Shown in pieces: positions 8,999 to 18,293 of a stretch of DNA of 64,000 nucleotides. The translations under genes and the position numbers were made by a program. Each line of letters starts with the position of its first letter. Position 1 is the stretch's first letter. Location: assembly GCF_003697345.1 (NCBI RefSeq), contig NZ_RFLY01000008.1, forward strand, positions 94,433-158,432. The letters run 5' to 3'. Source of the DNA: Solilutibacter pythonis. GTDB taxonomy: Bacteria > Pseudomonadota > Gammaproteobacteria > Xanthomonadales > Xanthomonadaceae. The notes beneath the pieces are model-generated. The model was not told the DNA's origin. It was given only the letters and a program-made list of their open reading frames with translations, and searched no databases.

Positions 8999-10063
8999 AT
9001 GCCCGCCCCACGCGCCGACATCGCCCTTCTCACCACCCGCATCCGCGAGGAAGCGGCAAGCCTCGGCTTCACCCGTTTCGGCATCAGTGGCGTGGCGCTG
9101 GGCGAGGACGAATCGCATCTGCGCTCCTGGCTCGCCGAAGGGCTGCACGGCACCATGCAGTGGATGGCCGCGCACGGCGACAAGCGCTCGCGTCCGGACG
9201 AACTGATTCCCGGCACGCTGTCGGTGATATCGGTCGGGCTCGACTACGGCCGCGAGCACGAAGAAGCCTGGGCCACGCTCGAAGACGGCGAACGCGCCTA
9301 CGTCGCCCGCTACGCGCTGGGCCGCGATTACCACAAGCTGATGCGCAACCGGTTGCAGAAGCTGGCCGCGCGCATCGCCGAGGTCATCGGACCGTTCGGG
9401 CACCGGGTGTTCGTCGATTCCGCGCCGGTGCTGGAACGCGCGCTGGCACGCAACGCCGGCCTCGGCTGGATCGGCAAGCACACCTGCCTGATCGACAAGG
9501 ATGGCGGCTCGTGGTTTTTTCTCGGCGAGCTGTACGTCGATTTCGACCTGCCGGCTTCGGCGCCCGCCACCCATCATTGCGGCACTTGCACGCGTTGCAT
9601 CGACATCTGCCCGACCCGGGCCATCATCGCGCCCTACCGGCTGGATGCGCGACGTTGCATCAGCTATCTCACCATCGAGCACGCGGGCGCGATCCCGGAG
9701 GAGTTCCGCGCGGCAATCGGCAATCGCATCTTCGGCTGCGACGATTGCCAGTTGATCTGTCCGTGGAACAAGTTCGCCAAGCGCGCCGACGAACCGGATT
9801 TCCGTGTCCGCAATGGGCTGGATCGGGCCACGCTGGTGGAGCTGTTCGCCTGGAGCGAGGACGAATTCCTGCGCCGCACCGAAGGCTCGGCGATCCGCCG
9901 CAGCGGTCACGAACGCTGGCTGCGCAACATCGCGCTCGCGCTGGGCAACGCGCCGCGCACACCGGAGGTCGCCGTGTCGCTGCGCTCACGCCGCGATCAC
10001 CCATCGGAACTCGTGCGCGAACACGTGGCCTGGGCCTTGGCCCGCCACGGCATCGCCGATTGA
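8999..10063 (+). CDS. queG: Epoxyqueuosine reductase QueG
   Basis: Last step of queuosine synthesis on tRNA: reduces epoxyqueuosine to queuosine using cobalamin and two 4Fe-4S clusters. Visible are the DUF1730 N-terminal domain (GFTRFGISG, LHGTMQWM, VISVGLDYG), the conserved FVDSAPVLERALARNAGLGWIGKHTCLI, the cluster motif CGTCTRCIDICPTRAI, and CDDCQLICPWNKFAKR. The C-terminal region ends in a HEAT-like segment. The ATG at 8999 (354 aa) fits the family; an upstream ATG at 8975 would overlap the divergent nnrD start. Confidence 0.95.
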   Translation: MPAPRADIALLTTRIREEAASLGFTRFGISGVALGEDESHLRSWLAEGLHGTMQWMAAHGDKRSRPDELIPGTLSVISVGLDYGREHEEAWATLEDGERAYVARYALGRDYHKLMRNRLQKLAARIAEVIGPFGHRVFVDSAPVLERALARNAGLGWIGKHTCLIDKDGGSWFFLGELYVDFDLPASAPATHHCGTCTRCIDICPTRAIIAPYRLDARRCISYLTIEHAGAIPEEFRAAIGNRIFGCDDCQLICPWNKFAKRADEPDFRVRNGLDRATLVELFAWSEDEFLRRTEGSAIRRSGHERWLRNIALALGNAPRTPEVAVSLRSRRDHPSELVREHVAWALARHGIAD

Positions 10064-10075
10064 GAACCACGCCAC

Positions 10076-11656
10076 TCAACGCCGCGCGGCGATCTCCGCA
10101 AGCAGCGCACGGGTGACGGTGTCATCGGCCTCGGCCTCGCCAGCCAGCGCCGGCAACAACCGGTCGGCCAACTGCTTGCCCAACTCGACGCCGAACTGGT
10201 CGAAGGCGTTGATGCCCCAGATCACCGATTGCAGATAGACGCTGTGCTCGTACAAGGCGAGCAGCATGCCGAGCGCGGTTGGCGTCAGCGCGTCGAGCAA
10301 CAGCAAGGTGCTGGGCCGGTTGCCGGGGTGATGGCGGTGCGGATCCGCCCCCTCCTCCCCATTGGCCAACGCCTCGCCCTGCGCCAGCAAGTTGGACAGC
10401 AACGCCACATGATTCGCCGGGTGATCGTGGTCGGGGCGGAGCACGCCGATGAAATCCACCGGCACCTTTTGCGTGCCCTGGTGCAGCGCCTGGAAGTAGC
10501 TGTGCTGGCAGTCGCTGCCCACGCCCCCCCACCACACCGGCACGGTATCGACCTCGACCTCGCCGCCATCCAGCCGCGTGCGCTTGCCCAGGCTTTCCAT
10601 CACCAGTTGCTGTAGATAGGCCGGTAAGAGGCGCAGGCGCTCTTCGTAAGGCAGCACGGCCTGGCTGGCCGCGCGCAGCGCATTGCGGTTCCATATCGCG
10701 CTCAGCGCGTGCCAATACGCCAGATTGGTCTCGGGCGCGGCCCGCAACGCATGCGCATCCATCAATGCCGCGCCGGCCAGCAACGCCTCGAAGCGCTCCA
10801 GACCGATCGCCAGCGCAACCGGGAACCCGACCGCCGACCACAGCGAATAGCGGCCGCCGACCCAATCCCACATCGGCAAGGTGCGTTCGGGTGGAATACC
10901 GAAGGCGGCCGCGCGTTCGCCGTTCGCGCTGACCGCATACAGGCGGCCGTCGTCCCCCAGCCAGTCGGCGACGATGCGGCCATTGAGCAAGGTCTCGCGG
11001 GTACCGAAGCTCTTGGAGACCAGGATCGCCGCCGTGCGCCGCGGATCGAGACCGTCCAGCACGCGCTGCGCCGCGGCGCCATCCACGTTGGAAAGAAAAT
11101 GCACCCGGAAGCGCGCGCCGGGTTGCGCCAACGCATCGACCAACATTCGCGGACCCAGGTCGGAGCCGCCGATGCCGATGCTGACGATATCGACAACCTC
11201 CGATTCGAACAATGCGCCGATCATCCCGGCCATGCGCGCGCGCGCCTCGGCCGCCGCCGCGCGCGCGGCTCGCGCTTCGCCGGTGGCGGACAGCCCATCG
11301 CGCAAGACAGCGCACGCGGCCGTCGCGGCGGGATCGGGGTACTGCGCGGCCATGCGTTCGATCACCGCGCTCGGCAAGGCGTCGCGCAACGCGGTATGCA
11401 GGGCGGCACGGCCTTCGGTGCCGTTGACGCTCGCGCCATCGGCCAGGCGTCTCATCGCCGCCGGCAGGCGAACCTCGCGAGCGAGCGCGAATAACGCCGC
11501 CAGCGCCTCGCGATCGTAGGACTGGCGCGCGAAGTTGGCGTACAGCGGCCCGACCCGCAGCGCGAAATCGCGCGCGCGCGCCGGGTCGGCCGCCACCATT
11601 TCCCGCAGGGAACACTTCTCCAGCCGTGCCGCTTGTTCCCTCAAGCGTATCGGCAT
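10076..11656 (-). CDS. pgi: Glucose-6-phosphate isomerase
   Basis: Interconverts glucose-6-phosphate and fructose-6-phosphate. Family landmarks are [32 protein letters not shown], the catalytic Glu region [60 protein letters not shown], and [17 protein letters not shown] near the C-terminus. The ATG at 11656 (526 aa, against 549 in E. coli) lies two bases after the panD stop, so the gene is probably the last member of the pcnB-folK-panBCD operon. The longer open frame upstream runs back through panD and is not used. Confidence 0.96.
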   Translation of the reverse strand: MPIRLREQAARLEKCSLREMVAADPARARDFALRVGPLYANFARQSYDREALAALFALAREVRLPAAMRRLADGASVNGTEGRAALHTALRDALPSAVIERMAAQYPDPAATAACAVLRDGLSATGEARAARAAAAEARARMAGMIGALFESEVVDIVSIGIGGSDLGPRMLVDALAQPGARFRVHFLSNVDGAAAQRVLDGLDPRRTAAILVSKSFGTRETLLNGRIVADWLGDDGRLYAVSANGERAAAFGIPPERTLPMWDWVGGRYSLWSAVGFPVALAIGLERFEALLAGAALMDAHALRAAPETNLAYWHALSAIWNRNALRAASQAVLPYEERLRLLPAYLQQLVMESLGKRTRLDGGEVEVDTVPVWWGGVGSDCQHSYFQALHQGTQKVPVDFIGVLRPDHDHPANHVALLSNLLAQGEALANGEEGADPHRHHPGNRPSTLLLLDALTPTALGMLLALYEHSVYLQSVIWGINAFDQFGVELGKQLADRLLPALAGEAEADDTVTRALLAEIAARR

Positions 11657-11658
11657 GG

Positions 11659-12039
11659 TCAGACCGCCTGTGCCGGGATCGACTCGTTGGTATGGGTCAG
11701 ACGGTTCTCGCGATCCACATAGACCAGCGTTGGCTTGAACGTCGCCGCCTCGGCCTCGTCGCACTGGCCGTAGGCACAAATGATGACCAGATCGCCCGGC
11801 TCGGCCTTGTGCGCGGCGGCGCCGTTGACCGAGATGATGCCGCTGCCGGCTTCGGCGCGAATGGCATAGGTGGCGAAACGCTCGCCATTGTTGATGTTGT
11901 AGATTTCGACGCGCTCGTTCTCACGGATACCGGAAATTTCCAGCAATCGGCTGTCGATGGCGCAGGAACCTTCGTAATGCAGTTCCGCGTGCGTCACCGA
12001 GGCCCGGTGGATCTTGGCTTTCAACAGGGTCAACAACAT
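11659..12039 (-). CDS. panD: Aspartate 1-decarboxylase (pyruvoyl enzyme)
   Basis: Makes beta-alanine from aspartate for pantothenate. The protein is 126 residues, the standard length, and begins [20 protein letters not shown]. Self-cleavage between Gly24 and Ser25 (HYEGSCAID) creates the pyruvoyl group. [20 protein letters not shown] is the conserved C-terminal strand region. It lies 77 bases downstream of panC. Confidence 0.97.
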   Translation of the reverse strand: MLLTLLKAKIHRASVTHAELHYEGSCAIDSRLLEISGIRENERVEIYNINNGERFATYAIRAEAGSGIISVNGAAAHKAEPGDLVIICAYGQCDEAEAATFKPTLVYVDRENRLTHTNESIPAQAV

Positions 12040-12116
12040 GGTACGGCTCCGGGCCGGTGAAACTGCGCGCAGTGTAGGGGCGCGGTTTGCGCGCCGCAAC
12101 ATCGTGGGCGCGACGT

Positions 12117-13001
12117 TCAGCCGCCAATGCCCCCGGCACCGACCTCGGCGTGGGGTTCGAGCTGGAATTCCAGATTGTCGATCAACCGCGTCGCGCCCAG
12201 CCGGGCGGCGATCAAGGCCACCCTCGGCCCCGGCTCGCCATCGGCGGGCGCGCGGAATTCCGGCGTGCGGATCACGGCGTAATCCGGCGCGAAGCCGGCC
12301 AACGCCAATGCGCGCGCGGCGTTGGCCTCCACCTCTTCGCGCGCCAGGCCGGCCCGCAACGCATCGCGCATCGCCGACAGGGTGCGGTGGATGACCGGCG
12401 CGGTCTCGCGTTCGGCGGGCGACAGGTACTGATTGCGCGAACTCATCGCCAGGCCGTCGTTCTCGCGCTTGATCTCGGCCCCGACGATCTCCACCGGAAA
12501 CGCCAAGTCGCGCACCAGATGCCGGATCACCGCCAGTTGCTGGTAATCCTTGCGGCCGAAGATGGCGACATCCGGCAGCACTTGGTTGAACAGCCGCGCC
12601 ACCACCGTCGCCACGCCGTCGAAATGCCCGGGGCGATGCGCGCCATCCAGCACCCCGGCGATGCCCGGCACGCCGACCGTGACCGCGTTGCCGACGCCCA
12701 GCGGATACATCGTGTCCACCTTCGGCAGCCACAGCAGGTCGCCGCCGGCGTCATCCAGACCGGCGGCGTCGGCTTCGGGCGTGCGCGGGTAGCGGTCGAA
12801 ATCCTCGTTCGGGCCGAACTGGGTCGGATTGACGAACACACTGGCCACCACCCGGTCGGCGTGACGCCTGGCAAGCGCGATCAGCGAGTAATGCCCGGCA
12901 TGCAGGTTGCCCATCGTGGGGACCAGAGCGATGCGCTGGCCGGCCTGTTTCCAGCCGCGTACCTGCGCGCGCAGCGAATCGAGTGAAGTGGCGGTGATCA
13001 T
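12117..13001 (-). CDS. panC: Pantothenate synthetase
   Basis: Joins pantoate and beta-alanine with ATP. The nucleotidyl-transferase motif [14 protein letters not shown] is at residues 28-41. [28 protein letters not shown] and the KMSKS-like [12 protein letters not shown] follow. The 294-residue length matches the family. It lies 10 bases downstream of panB. Confidence 0.97.
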   Translation of the reverse strand: MITATSLDSLRAQVRGWKQAGQRIALVPTMGNLHAGHYSLIALARRHADRVVASVFVNPTQFGPNEDFDRYPRTPEADAAGLDDAGGDLLWLPKVDTMYPLGVGNAVTVGVPGIAGVLDGAHRPGHFDGVATVVARLFNQVLPDVAIFGRKDYQQLAVIRHLVRDLAFPVEIVGAEIKRENDGLAMSSRNQYLSPAERETAPVIHRTLSAMRDALRAGLAREEVEANAARALALAGFAPDYAVIRTPEFRAPADGEPGPRVALIAARLGATRLIDNLEFQLEPHAEVGAGGIGG

Positions 13002-13011
13002 GGAAGTGGAA

Positions 13012-13824
13012 TCAAGCCTCGTAGCTATGCTCTGCGGTGGGGAAGGCGCCGCTCTTCACGGCGTCGACATAGGCGCGCACGGCACCGGCGACCGAACCAC
13101 CCCCAGCCAGGAAATCGCGCACGAAGCGCGGGCGGCGATGGCCGCTGTCGAGGCCAAGCATGTCGTGCAACACCAGCACCTGTCCGTCGGTATCGGGACC
13201 GGCGCCGATGCCGATGGTGGGAATGGGCGAAGCGGCGGTGATCTCGCCCGCCAGCATCGACGGCACCGCTTCCAGCACCAGCAGCGCGGCGCCGGCCTCG
13301 GCCACGGCCAATGCCTCGGCGCGCAGCTTTTCCGCCGCCGCGTCGCCGCGCCCCTGCACCTTGAAGCCGCCGAAGCGCAGCACCGATTGCGGGGTCAGGC
13401 CCAGGTGCGCGCATACCGGAATCTCACGCTCGACCAGGAAGCGGATCGTCTCCAGCTTGTGACCGGCCCCCTCCAGCTTGACCATGCCGGCGCCGGCTTG
13501 AAGGAACTTGGTGGCGGCTTCGAGCGCGCGCTCGGGCGTGGCGTCCGCCTGGAACGGCAGGTCGGCGACGATCAGCGCGCGGCGCGTCGCGGCGGCCACG
13601 CAGCGGGTGTGATAGGCGATGTCGTCCACCGTCACCGCCAGGGTCGAATGGGCGCCTTGTACCACCATGCCCAGCGAATCGCCGATTAGGATCAGATCGA
13701 TGCCGTTGCCATCGAGTGCACGGGCGAACCCGGCGTCGTAACAGGTCAGCATCGTCAGCTTGCGGCCGGCTGCGCGCAGCGCGGCCAGTTCCGGCACGGT
13801 GACGGGTTTCACGGGCGAATTCAT
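13012..13824 (-). CDS. panB: 3-methyl-2-oxobutanoate hydroxymethyltransferase
   Basis: First committed step of pantothenate synthesis: transfers a hydroxymethyl group from methylene-tetrahydrofolate to ketoisovalerate. Landmarks are [13 protein letters not shown], the Mg-binding [32 protein letters not shown] and [21 protein letters not shown]. At 270 residues it has the usual length. It sits 30 bases after folK, linking folate and pantothenate genes as in many gammaproteobacteria. Confidence 0.97.
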   Translation of the reverse strand: MNSPVKPVTVPELAALRAAGRKLTMLTCYDAGFARALDGNGIDLILIGDSLGMVVQGAHSTLAVTVDDIAYHTRCVAAATRRALIVADLPFQADATPERALEAATKFLQAGAGMVKLEGAGHKLETIRFLVEREIPVCAHLGLTPQSVLRFGGFKVQGRGDAAAEKLRAEALAVAEAGAALLVLEAVPSMLAGEITAASPIPTIGIGAGPDTDGQVLVLHDMLGLDSGHRRPRFVRDFLAGGGSVAGAVRAYVDAVKSGAFPTAEHSYEA

Positions 13825-13854
13825 CGCGGCTCCAGTGCGGCGGGGCGCTACAGG

Positions 13855-14358
13855 TTAGCGGATCGGAGCGACGCCAAGACGGTCAGCCGGGCCGAGCGCC
13901 GCCAGCGCCTCGCACACCGGGCCGAGGCCGGGAATCCGCGCCTCGGCGGCGATATCCGCCAGCGGCAGCAGCACGAAGGCACGCTCGGCCATGCGCGGAT
14001 GCGGCACGTCGAGCCCATCGGCCTCGATGACCGCGTCGCCGTACATCAGCAGGTCAAGGTCGAGCGTGCGCGGCCCCCAGCGCCGTTCACGCGCGCGATC
14101 ACGGCCATGCGCGCTTTCGACGGCGAGCAGCGCCCGCAGCAGCGCCGGCGCGGTCAGCGTGGTTTCGAGCTTGGCCGCCGCATTGACGAAATCGGCCTGC
14201 GCGACGCCGCCCACCGGCACGCTGCGATAGAGCGAGGACGCCGCCACGAGGCGCGTCTCCGGCAACGCGCCCAACGCTCCGAACGCGGCGCGCAGGGTGG
14301 CCTCGACATCGCCGATATTGCCGCCCAGGCCGACGAAGGCCGTGACCGGCGCGTTCAT
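13855..14358 (-). CDS. folK: 6-hydroxymethyl-7,8-dihydropterin pyrophosphokinase
   Basis: Transfers pyrophosphate from ATP to hydroxymethyl-dihydropterin in folate synthesis. Motifs: AFVGLGGNIGD at residues 8-18, SSLYRSVPVGG, DFVNAAAKLET, and the signature RERRWGPRTLDLDLLMYG followed by PHPRMAERAFVLLPL. It is 167 residues. Its ATG overlaps the pcnB stop as ATGA, so translation is probably coupled. Confidence 0.96.
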   Translation of the reverse strand: MNAPVTAFVGLGGNIGDVEATLRAAFGALGALPETRLVAASSLYRSVPVGGVAQADFVNAAAKLETTLTAPALLRALLAVESAHGRDRARERRWGPRTLDLDLLMYGDAVIEADGLDVPHPRMAERAFVLLPLADIAAEARIPGLGPVCEALAALGPADRLGVAPIR

Positions 14359-15704
14359 TCCACCGGCTTGCGCGGACGCCGGCGGCGGCGACGACGCGGC
14401 GCATCGGCCGCCTGCGCCGCCTCCTCGGCGGCGATCTCATCCGGGGTTTCCCCGTCTGGATCGCAGGCGACGCGCAGTTCCGGGAGCATCGACTGCTCGC
14501 CACGCCAGAAGGCGACATCGGCGGCGTGCTCGTCCGAGGCGAACTGGCGGAACTGGAGGAAATCGAAAGCGGCGCGAAAGCGCGGATGCGCCAGCAGTCG
14601 CTCGACGCGCTTGTGTTGGGCGAAACGCGGTTGCAGCAGCCAGATTTCCTGCATCGGAATCGAGAACCGGCGCGGAAGCGCGACGATCCGCGTCTGGTGC
14701 AAGGTCACTTGGTCGGCGCCGCGGCGCTGCGCCTCGGCGGTATGCATGCCCTTGTTTTGCAGCTTCATCAGCGCGTGCGCATAAGCCGGCCACAACAGCA
14801 GCGCGAACAGGAAAGCCGGCGATACCGGCTCCTCGCCAGCCACCCGCGCGTCGGTGTTGGCAAGCCCGGCCACCAGCATCCGCCGCAACGCACCGCTACG
14901 ATTGCATTTCAACGCCGCGGCGGTTTCCGGCAGCAGCACCGGCAGCAAGCCGTTGCGCTCCAGGCCCTCGAAACTGGCGACGGCATGGCCGGACAGGAAG
15001 AGTTTCAGGCACTCTTCGAACAACCGCGCCGGCGCGGCTTCGGCCAGCAAGGGTGAGAGGCGCGGAATCGGCGCGGCGGTGGCCGGCTCGATCGTGAAGC
15101 CGAGCTTGGCCGCCAACCGCACCGCGCGCAGCATGCGTACCGGGTCCTCGCGATAGCGCGCTTCGGGATCGCCGATGAGCCGGAGGACGCGCGCCTGCAC
15201 GTCCTCGAAACCGCCGCAGTAATCGCGCACCGAGAAATCCTCGATGGCGTAATACAGGGCGTTGGCGGTGAAATCGCGCCGCAGCGCATCTTCCTCGATA
15301 CCGCCGTAGATGTTGTCGCACAGCACGCGGCCGTCGTCATCGATCTGACGATCGCCGCTGTCATCGTTGCCGGCGGCGCGGAAGGTCGCCACCTCGATGA
15401 TCTCGCGGCCGAACACCACGTGCGCGAGCCGGAAGCGCCGGCCGATCAGCCGGCAATTGCGGAACAGGGCCTTGACCTCCTCCGGCGTGGCATCGGTGGC
15501 GATGTCGAAATCCTTGGGGATGACACCGATGAGCAGGTCGCGCACGGCGCCGCCGACCAGGTGAGCCTGGAAGCCGGCCTCGCGCAAACGGTAGAGAACG
15601 CGCAGCGCGCCGGAACTGATGTCCTTGCGCGAGACGTTGTGGGCATCGCGCGGGATGTGTTGCAACACCGGCGCGGCGAAAGGGGGATTGGATTGTTCGG
15701 ACAT
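14355..15704 (-). CDS. pcnB: Poly(A) polymerase I
   Basis: Adds 3' poly(A) tails that mark RNAs for decay. It has the class II nucleotidyltransferase head (LVGGAVRDLLIG near residue 46, then DFDIATDATPEEVK), the RRFRLAHVVFG stretch, the RRDFTANALYY motif and RLIGDPEARYREDPVRMLRAVRLAAKLGF. The C-terminal tail is strongly basic with a run of arginines. The ATG at 15704 gives 449 residues, close to E. coli. Earlier starts would run into tRNA-Glu. A weak -10-like TATCCG ends six bases before the ATG. First gene of the pcnB-folK-panBCD(-pgi) unit. Confidence 0.95.
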   Translation of the reverse strand: MSEQSNPPFAAPVLQHIPRDAHNVSRKDISSGALRVLYRLREAGFQAHLVGGAVRDLLIGVIPKDFDIATDATPEEVKALFRNCRLIGRRFRLAHVVFGREIIEVATFRAAGNDDSGDRQIDDDGRVLCDNIYGGIEEDALRRDFTANALYYAIEDFSVRDYCGGFEDVQARVLRLIGDPEARYREDPVRMLRAVRLAAKLGFTIEPATAAPIPRLSPLLAEAAPARLFEECLKLFLSGHAVASFEGLERNGLLPVLLPETAAALKCNRSGALRRMLVAGLANTDARVAGEEPVSPAFLFALLLWPAYAHALMKLQNKGMHTAEAQRRGADQVTLHQTRIVALPRRFSIPMQEIWLLQPRFAQHKRVERLLAHPRFRAAFDFLQFRQFASDEHAADVAFWRGEQSMLPELRVACDPDGETPDEIAAEEAAQAADAPRRRRRRRPRKPVE

Positions 15705-15718
15705 TCGGCCCGGATACG

Positions 15719-15746
15719 TGTCAAATCGGATAAACCGCCCTATACT
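15719..15746 (+). promoter_or_regulatory. Putative promoter of tRNA-Glu
   Basis: TATACT at 15741-15746 is a good -10 box. TGTCAA at 15719-15724 is a weak -35 with a 16-base spacer. The tRNA begins 27 bases after the -10, giving a short 5' leader. The site lies in the gap between the divergent pcnB start and the tRNA. Confidence 0.55.
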
Positions 15747-15773
15747 ATCCCGCCTCGCATTCATGCGACCAAT

Positions 15774-15849
15774 GCTCCCTTCGTCTAGCGGTCCAGGACG
15801 CGGCCCTCTCAAGGCTGAAACACGGGTTCGAGTCCCGTAGGGAGCGCCA
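15774..15849 (+). tRNA. tRNA-Glu (anticodon CTC)
   Basis: The 7-bp acceptor stem pairs GCTCCCT with AGGGAGC. The anticodon loop is CTCTCAA with anticodon CTC. The T arm contains GGTTCGAGTCC, and discriminator G and a genome-encoded CCA end the molecule. The D-arm sequence resembles gamma-proteobacterial tRNA-Glu. A T-run follows, then fdxA. Confidence 0.96.
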
Positions 15850-15871
15850 CTTTTTTCCCCGAAACCAGGCC

Positions 15872-16195
15872 ATGCCCTTCGTCGTCACCGACAACTGCAT
15901 CAAGTGCAAGTACACCGATTGCGTGGAGGTCTGCCCGGTGGACTGTTTCCACGAAGGGCCGAACTTCCTGGTGATCGATCCGGTCGAATGCATCGATTGC
16001 ACCCTGTGTGAACCCGAATGCCCGGCCAACGCGATATTCCCCGAGGATGACGTGCCGGCCGGCCAGGAGCATTTCATCGCGCTCAACGCCGAGTTGACCG
16101 CCGAGTGGCCGATCATCACCACCCGCAAGGACCCGCTGCCGGACGCCCAGGAATGGGACGGCAAGCCGAACAAGCTGCCCTTCCTCGAACGCTGA
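15872..16195 (+). CDS. fdxA: 7Fe ferredoxin FdxA
   Basis: Small electron carrier with one 3Fe-4S and one 4Fe-4S cluster. The N-terminus [26 protein letters not shown] and the second set [16 protein letters not shown] show the spaced cysteines typical of the Azotobacter FdI/FdxA type. The 107-residue length and the LITxKKDPLPDA-like end fit. It starts 22 bases after tRNA-Glu and may share its transcript. The physiological partner is not evident here. Confidence 0.95.
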   Translation: MPFVVTDNCIKCKYTDCVEVCPVDCFHEGPNFLVIDPVECIDCTLCEPECPANAIFPEDDVPAGQEHFIALNAELTAEWPIITTRKDPLPDAQEWDGKPNKLPFLER

Positions 16196-16218
16196 AGCGC
16201 GCCCCGCAACGATGACGG

Positions 16219-16238
16219 ACGGACGCCTTGGCGTCCGT
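16219..16238. repeat. Perfect palindrome with ACGGACGCC arms
   Basis: ACGGACGCC, TT, GGCGTCCGT: nine-base arms, able to form a hairpin after fdxA. There is no T-run, so it is a poor intrinsic terminator by itself. The same arms recur at 20634-20652 after the TonB receptor. The rest of 16196-16482 has no gene; it holds this palindrome and the Fur-like promoter region. Confidence 0.75.
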
Positions 16239-16354
16239 TCCCGCATGGATATTCCATCCGCGACATTATCTCCGCCACCGGCCACCCTTGCCGCGCCTCG
16301 AAAGCGCTCCGGAGCATGACCGTCCCCGCCGTTTTCCGGCAACCGCCCGCGCAT

Positions 16355-16402
16355 CAACGAGAACGATTCTTGTTGCGTGAGAGTGCCGGGACAACGTAAA
16401 AT
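16355..16402 (+). promoter_or_regulatory. Fur-like box overlapping a putative promoter
   Basis: At 16355-16375, arms CAACGAGAA and TTCTTGTTG surround a 3-base centre; eight of nine arm positions are complementary. The core GAGAAnnATTCT matches the usual GAGAATnATTCTC Fur core; I count 14 of 19 positions. TTGCGT (16373-16378) and TAAAAT (16397-16402), 18 bases apart, form a plausible -35/-10 pair that Fur would block. The DUF4198 gene starts 80 bases downstream. That iron controls it is inference from the motif. Confidence 0.6.
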
Positions 16403-16482
16403 CGCCCCCCGCCAGCCAATCGGTCCAGCCGGTCGCCAGCAGACAACCCGTCCTGATGGACGTCTCTGACCGGGATCCACCG

Positions 16483-17274
16483 ATGAAAGCCGCCACCTTC
16501 GGCCTGCTGTTCGCGCTGGCCGTACTGCCTGTCCGGGCGCATACGCCTTATCTCCACGCCACTGGCGACGTCGCCGCTCGGGGCGGCCTGGTATCGATGG
16601 AAGCGGCGTTCGCCGAAACCTTCTTCGTGCCGGAAGTGGCGTTCGACAACAGCGAATTCGTCGTCACCGGTCCCGATGGCCGGCATCACGCGCCGGATCG
16701 CATCGAAGTCTGGAAAGCGCGCACGCTGGCCGAGCACCGCATCGGCCAGGCACCGGGGACATGGCGCTTCAGTACCGGCCCGCGTCACGGCGCCCGCTTC
16801 CGCACCTGGGAAGTGGACGGGAAACGCCAATCCAGCCGCGACCCGGCCGTGAAGATTCCCGCCGGCGCCAAGCTGGTTTCCGACTTCCAATCGTTGACCA
16901 TCGCCGAAACCTACCTCAGTGTCGGTGCGCCCAACCGCGCCGCCCTGGCGCCGCGCGGCAAGGGGCTGGAGATCGTCGCCATCGACCATCCCAACGATCT
17001 CTACGTGGGCGAGGATTTCGCCTTCCGCGTGCTGTTCGACGGACAACCGCTGGCCGGGAAAAAAATCGAGATCACCGAGGCGGTATCCGACAGCGGCAAC
17101 ACGCCACGGATTGTCACGCTCTCCACCGATGCCGACGGCCGCGCGGTCTTCAAATCGGAACACCCCACGCGGTGGCTGGCGCTGGTGCGCCACCGCACGC
17201 CCGCCCCGGCCTCGGTCGGCGCGGCGGAATACAGCCATTCCTACACCCTCACCTTCCGCACGCTGGCACAGTGA
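16483..17274 (+). CDS. DUF4198-like (NikM-like) periplasmic protein
   Basis: A 263-residue exported protein. The signal peptide MKAATFGLLFALAVLPVRA is followed by a mature N-terminus beginning with His (HTPYLHATGD), as in NikM-like and copper-binding proteins where the N-terminal His ligates metal. Middle and C-terminal parts are beta-rich, with PNDLYVGEDFAFRVLFDGQPLAGKKIEI and TDADGRAVFK, typical of the DUF4198 Ig-like domain. The ATG at 16483 is chosen because the signal peptide starts there; an upstream ATG at 16456 adds nine residues. It is the first gene behind the Fur-like box, and the EF-hand gene starts 14 bases after it. A role in metal or haem handling is inferred from family and context. 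Confidence 0.85.
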   Translation: MKAATFGLLFALAVLPVRAHTPYLHATGDVAARGGLVSMEAAFAETFFVPEVAFDNSEFVVTGPDGRHHAPDRIEVWKARTLAEHRIGQAPGTWRFSTGPRHGARFRTWEVDGKRQSSRDPAVKIPAGAKLVSDFQSLTIAETYLSVGAPNRAALAPRGKGLEIVAIDHPNDLYVGEDFAFRVLFDGQPLAGKKIEITEAVSDSGNTPRIVTLSTDADGRAVFKSEHPTRWLALVRHRTPAPASVGAAEYSHSYTLTFRTLAQ

Positions 17275-17288
17275 CGCCCGGAGCCGCC

Positions 17289-18140
17289 ATGAAACTCACC
17301 CTCGCCCTGTCGCTGCTGCTGCCGGCCGTGGTGGCCCATGCCGCCGACAAACCGGCCAGCGGCCCGCGCGCCTCGTTCAGCGGCCACGGCGAAAACGTCC
17401 GCCACTTCATCCAGGCGCACGACCTGGATGGCGACGGCGCGATCGACCGGGCCGAGTTCGAACGGTTCCGCCGCCAGCGCTTCGAGGCCACCGACCTCGA
17501 CCGCGACGGCGCGATCAGCCTGCCCGAATACGTCACCGAATTCGATGCCCGCCTCGATGAAATGCTGAAGCCGGAACTGGCCGCCATCGACGGTATGACC
17601 CGTACCCGCTTCAGCGCGCTGGCCGGCGGCGGCAGCCACGTCACACGCGAGCGCTACGACGCCTCCGGCGCGCGCATTTACGCCGCCTACGCCGCGGACA
17701 AGCTGCCCACCGCACTGCCAGCGGCGGATGGCCGGCGGCGCCTGCTGGACTTGCCGACCACCCACAGCCGCAACGGCCTGATGGCGCTGTACGACCGCAA
17801 CAGCGATAGCCACCTAGCGCGCGAGGAATTCGACACCGCGCGCGCCGAACAATTCGAACGCACCGACGTCAACCGCGATGGCCGCATCGGCTTCGACGAA
17901 TACGCCACCGAGTACGGCGAGCGCATCGAGCGCGCCCGCCACGATCTGAACGTGCGCGCCATCCGCCAGACCCGGGTGCGCTTCGGCGTGCTCGACAAGA
18001 ATCGCGACGATCGTGTCGACTGGGGTGAATACATGGCCTCCGGCCAGCGCCTGTTCGACGGCAACGACCGCAATGGCGACGGCCGGGTGGACGCCACCGA
18101 CGCCACCCACCCGCCCAAGCCGCGCACTGGCGCCAACTAG
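17289..18140 (+). CDS. Exported protein with six EF-hand loops
   Basis: A 283-residue protein with a signal peptide (MKLTLALSLLLPAVVAHA). Six 12-residue EF-hand-type loops are visible, at residues 45-56, 69-80, 169-180, 193-204, 236-247 and 260-271. They form three pairs, each with starts exactly 24 residues apart. Examples are DLDGDGAIDRAE, DVNRDGRIGFDE and DRNGDGRVDATD; the last ends in Asp instead of Glu, and DRNSDSHLAREE lacks the usual Gly at position 6. It is probably a periplasmic calcium (or other cation) binder. None of the loops has Pro at position 2, so it is not lanmodulin-like by that mark. It lies between the DUF4198 gene and the TonB receptor; its exact job is unknown. Confidence 0.88.
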   Translation: MKLTLALSLLLPAVVAHAADKPASGPRASFSGHGENVRHFIQAHDLDGDGAIDRAEFERFRRQRFEATDLDRDGAISLPEYVTEFDARLDEMLKPELAAIDGMTRTRFSALAGGGSHVTRERYDASGARIYAAYAADKLPTALPAADGRRRLLDLPTTHSRNGLMALYDRNSDSHLAREEFDTARAEQFERTDVNRDGRIGFDEYATEYGERIERARHDLNVRAIRQTRVRFGVLDKNRDDRVDWGEYMASGQRLFDGNDRNGDGRVDATDATHPPKPRTGAN

Positions 18141-18151
18141 CCCGTGTCCCG

Positions 18152-18197
18152 GACGGAGCGCCACACAGGGAGGTGTGGCGTTCCGTCTCTTTGTTTC
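18152..18197 (+). terminator. Hairpin with T-rich tail between EF-hand and TonB-receptor genes
   Basis: Arms GACGGAGCGCCACAC (18152-18166) and GTGTGGCGTTCCGTC (18173-18187) pair over 15 positions with one G-T pair, around a 6-base loop. TCTTTGTTT follows. It looks like an intrinsic terminator or attenuator inside the cluster. No clear promoter was seen between it and the receptor start at 18294. Confidence 0.7.
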
Positions 18198-18293
18198 GCG
18201 CGGCCTCGCGCCACGCATCCCCGCCAGTCCCGCCACGCACGGCCCTCTGCCCGACCGCAGCCGGAAATCGACCAACCGACCTGTGGAGTTTCC

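Noticed and set aside
7096..10116. A 1006-residue open frame on the plus strand
   Set aside because: It runs antisense to nnrD and then out of frame through queG. The composition is Arg/Pro/Ala-rich with no domain, as expected for a shadow frame in very GC-rich DNA.
17289..18140. Lanmodulin-type lanthanide binder
   Set aside because: The EF loops have no Pro at position 2 and lack the extra Asp at position 9 that mark lanmodulin; ordinary calcium-type loops are a better reading.
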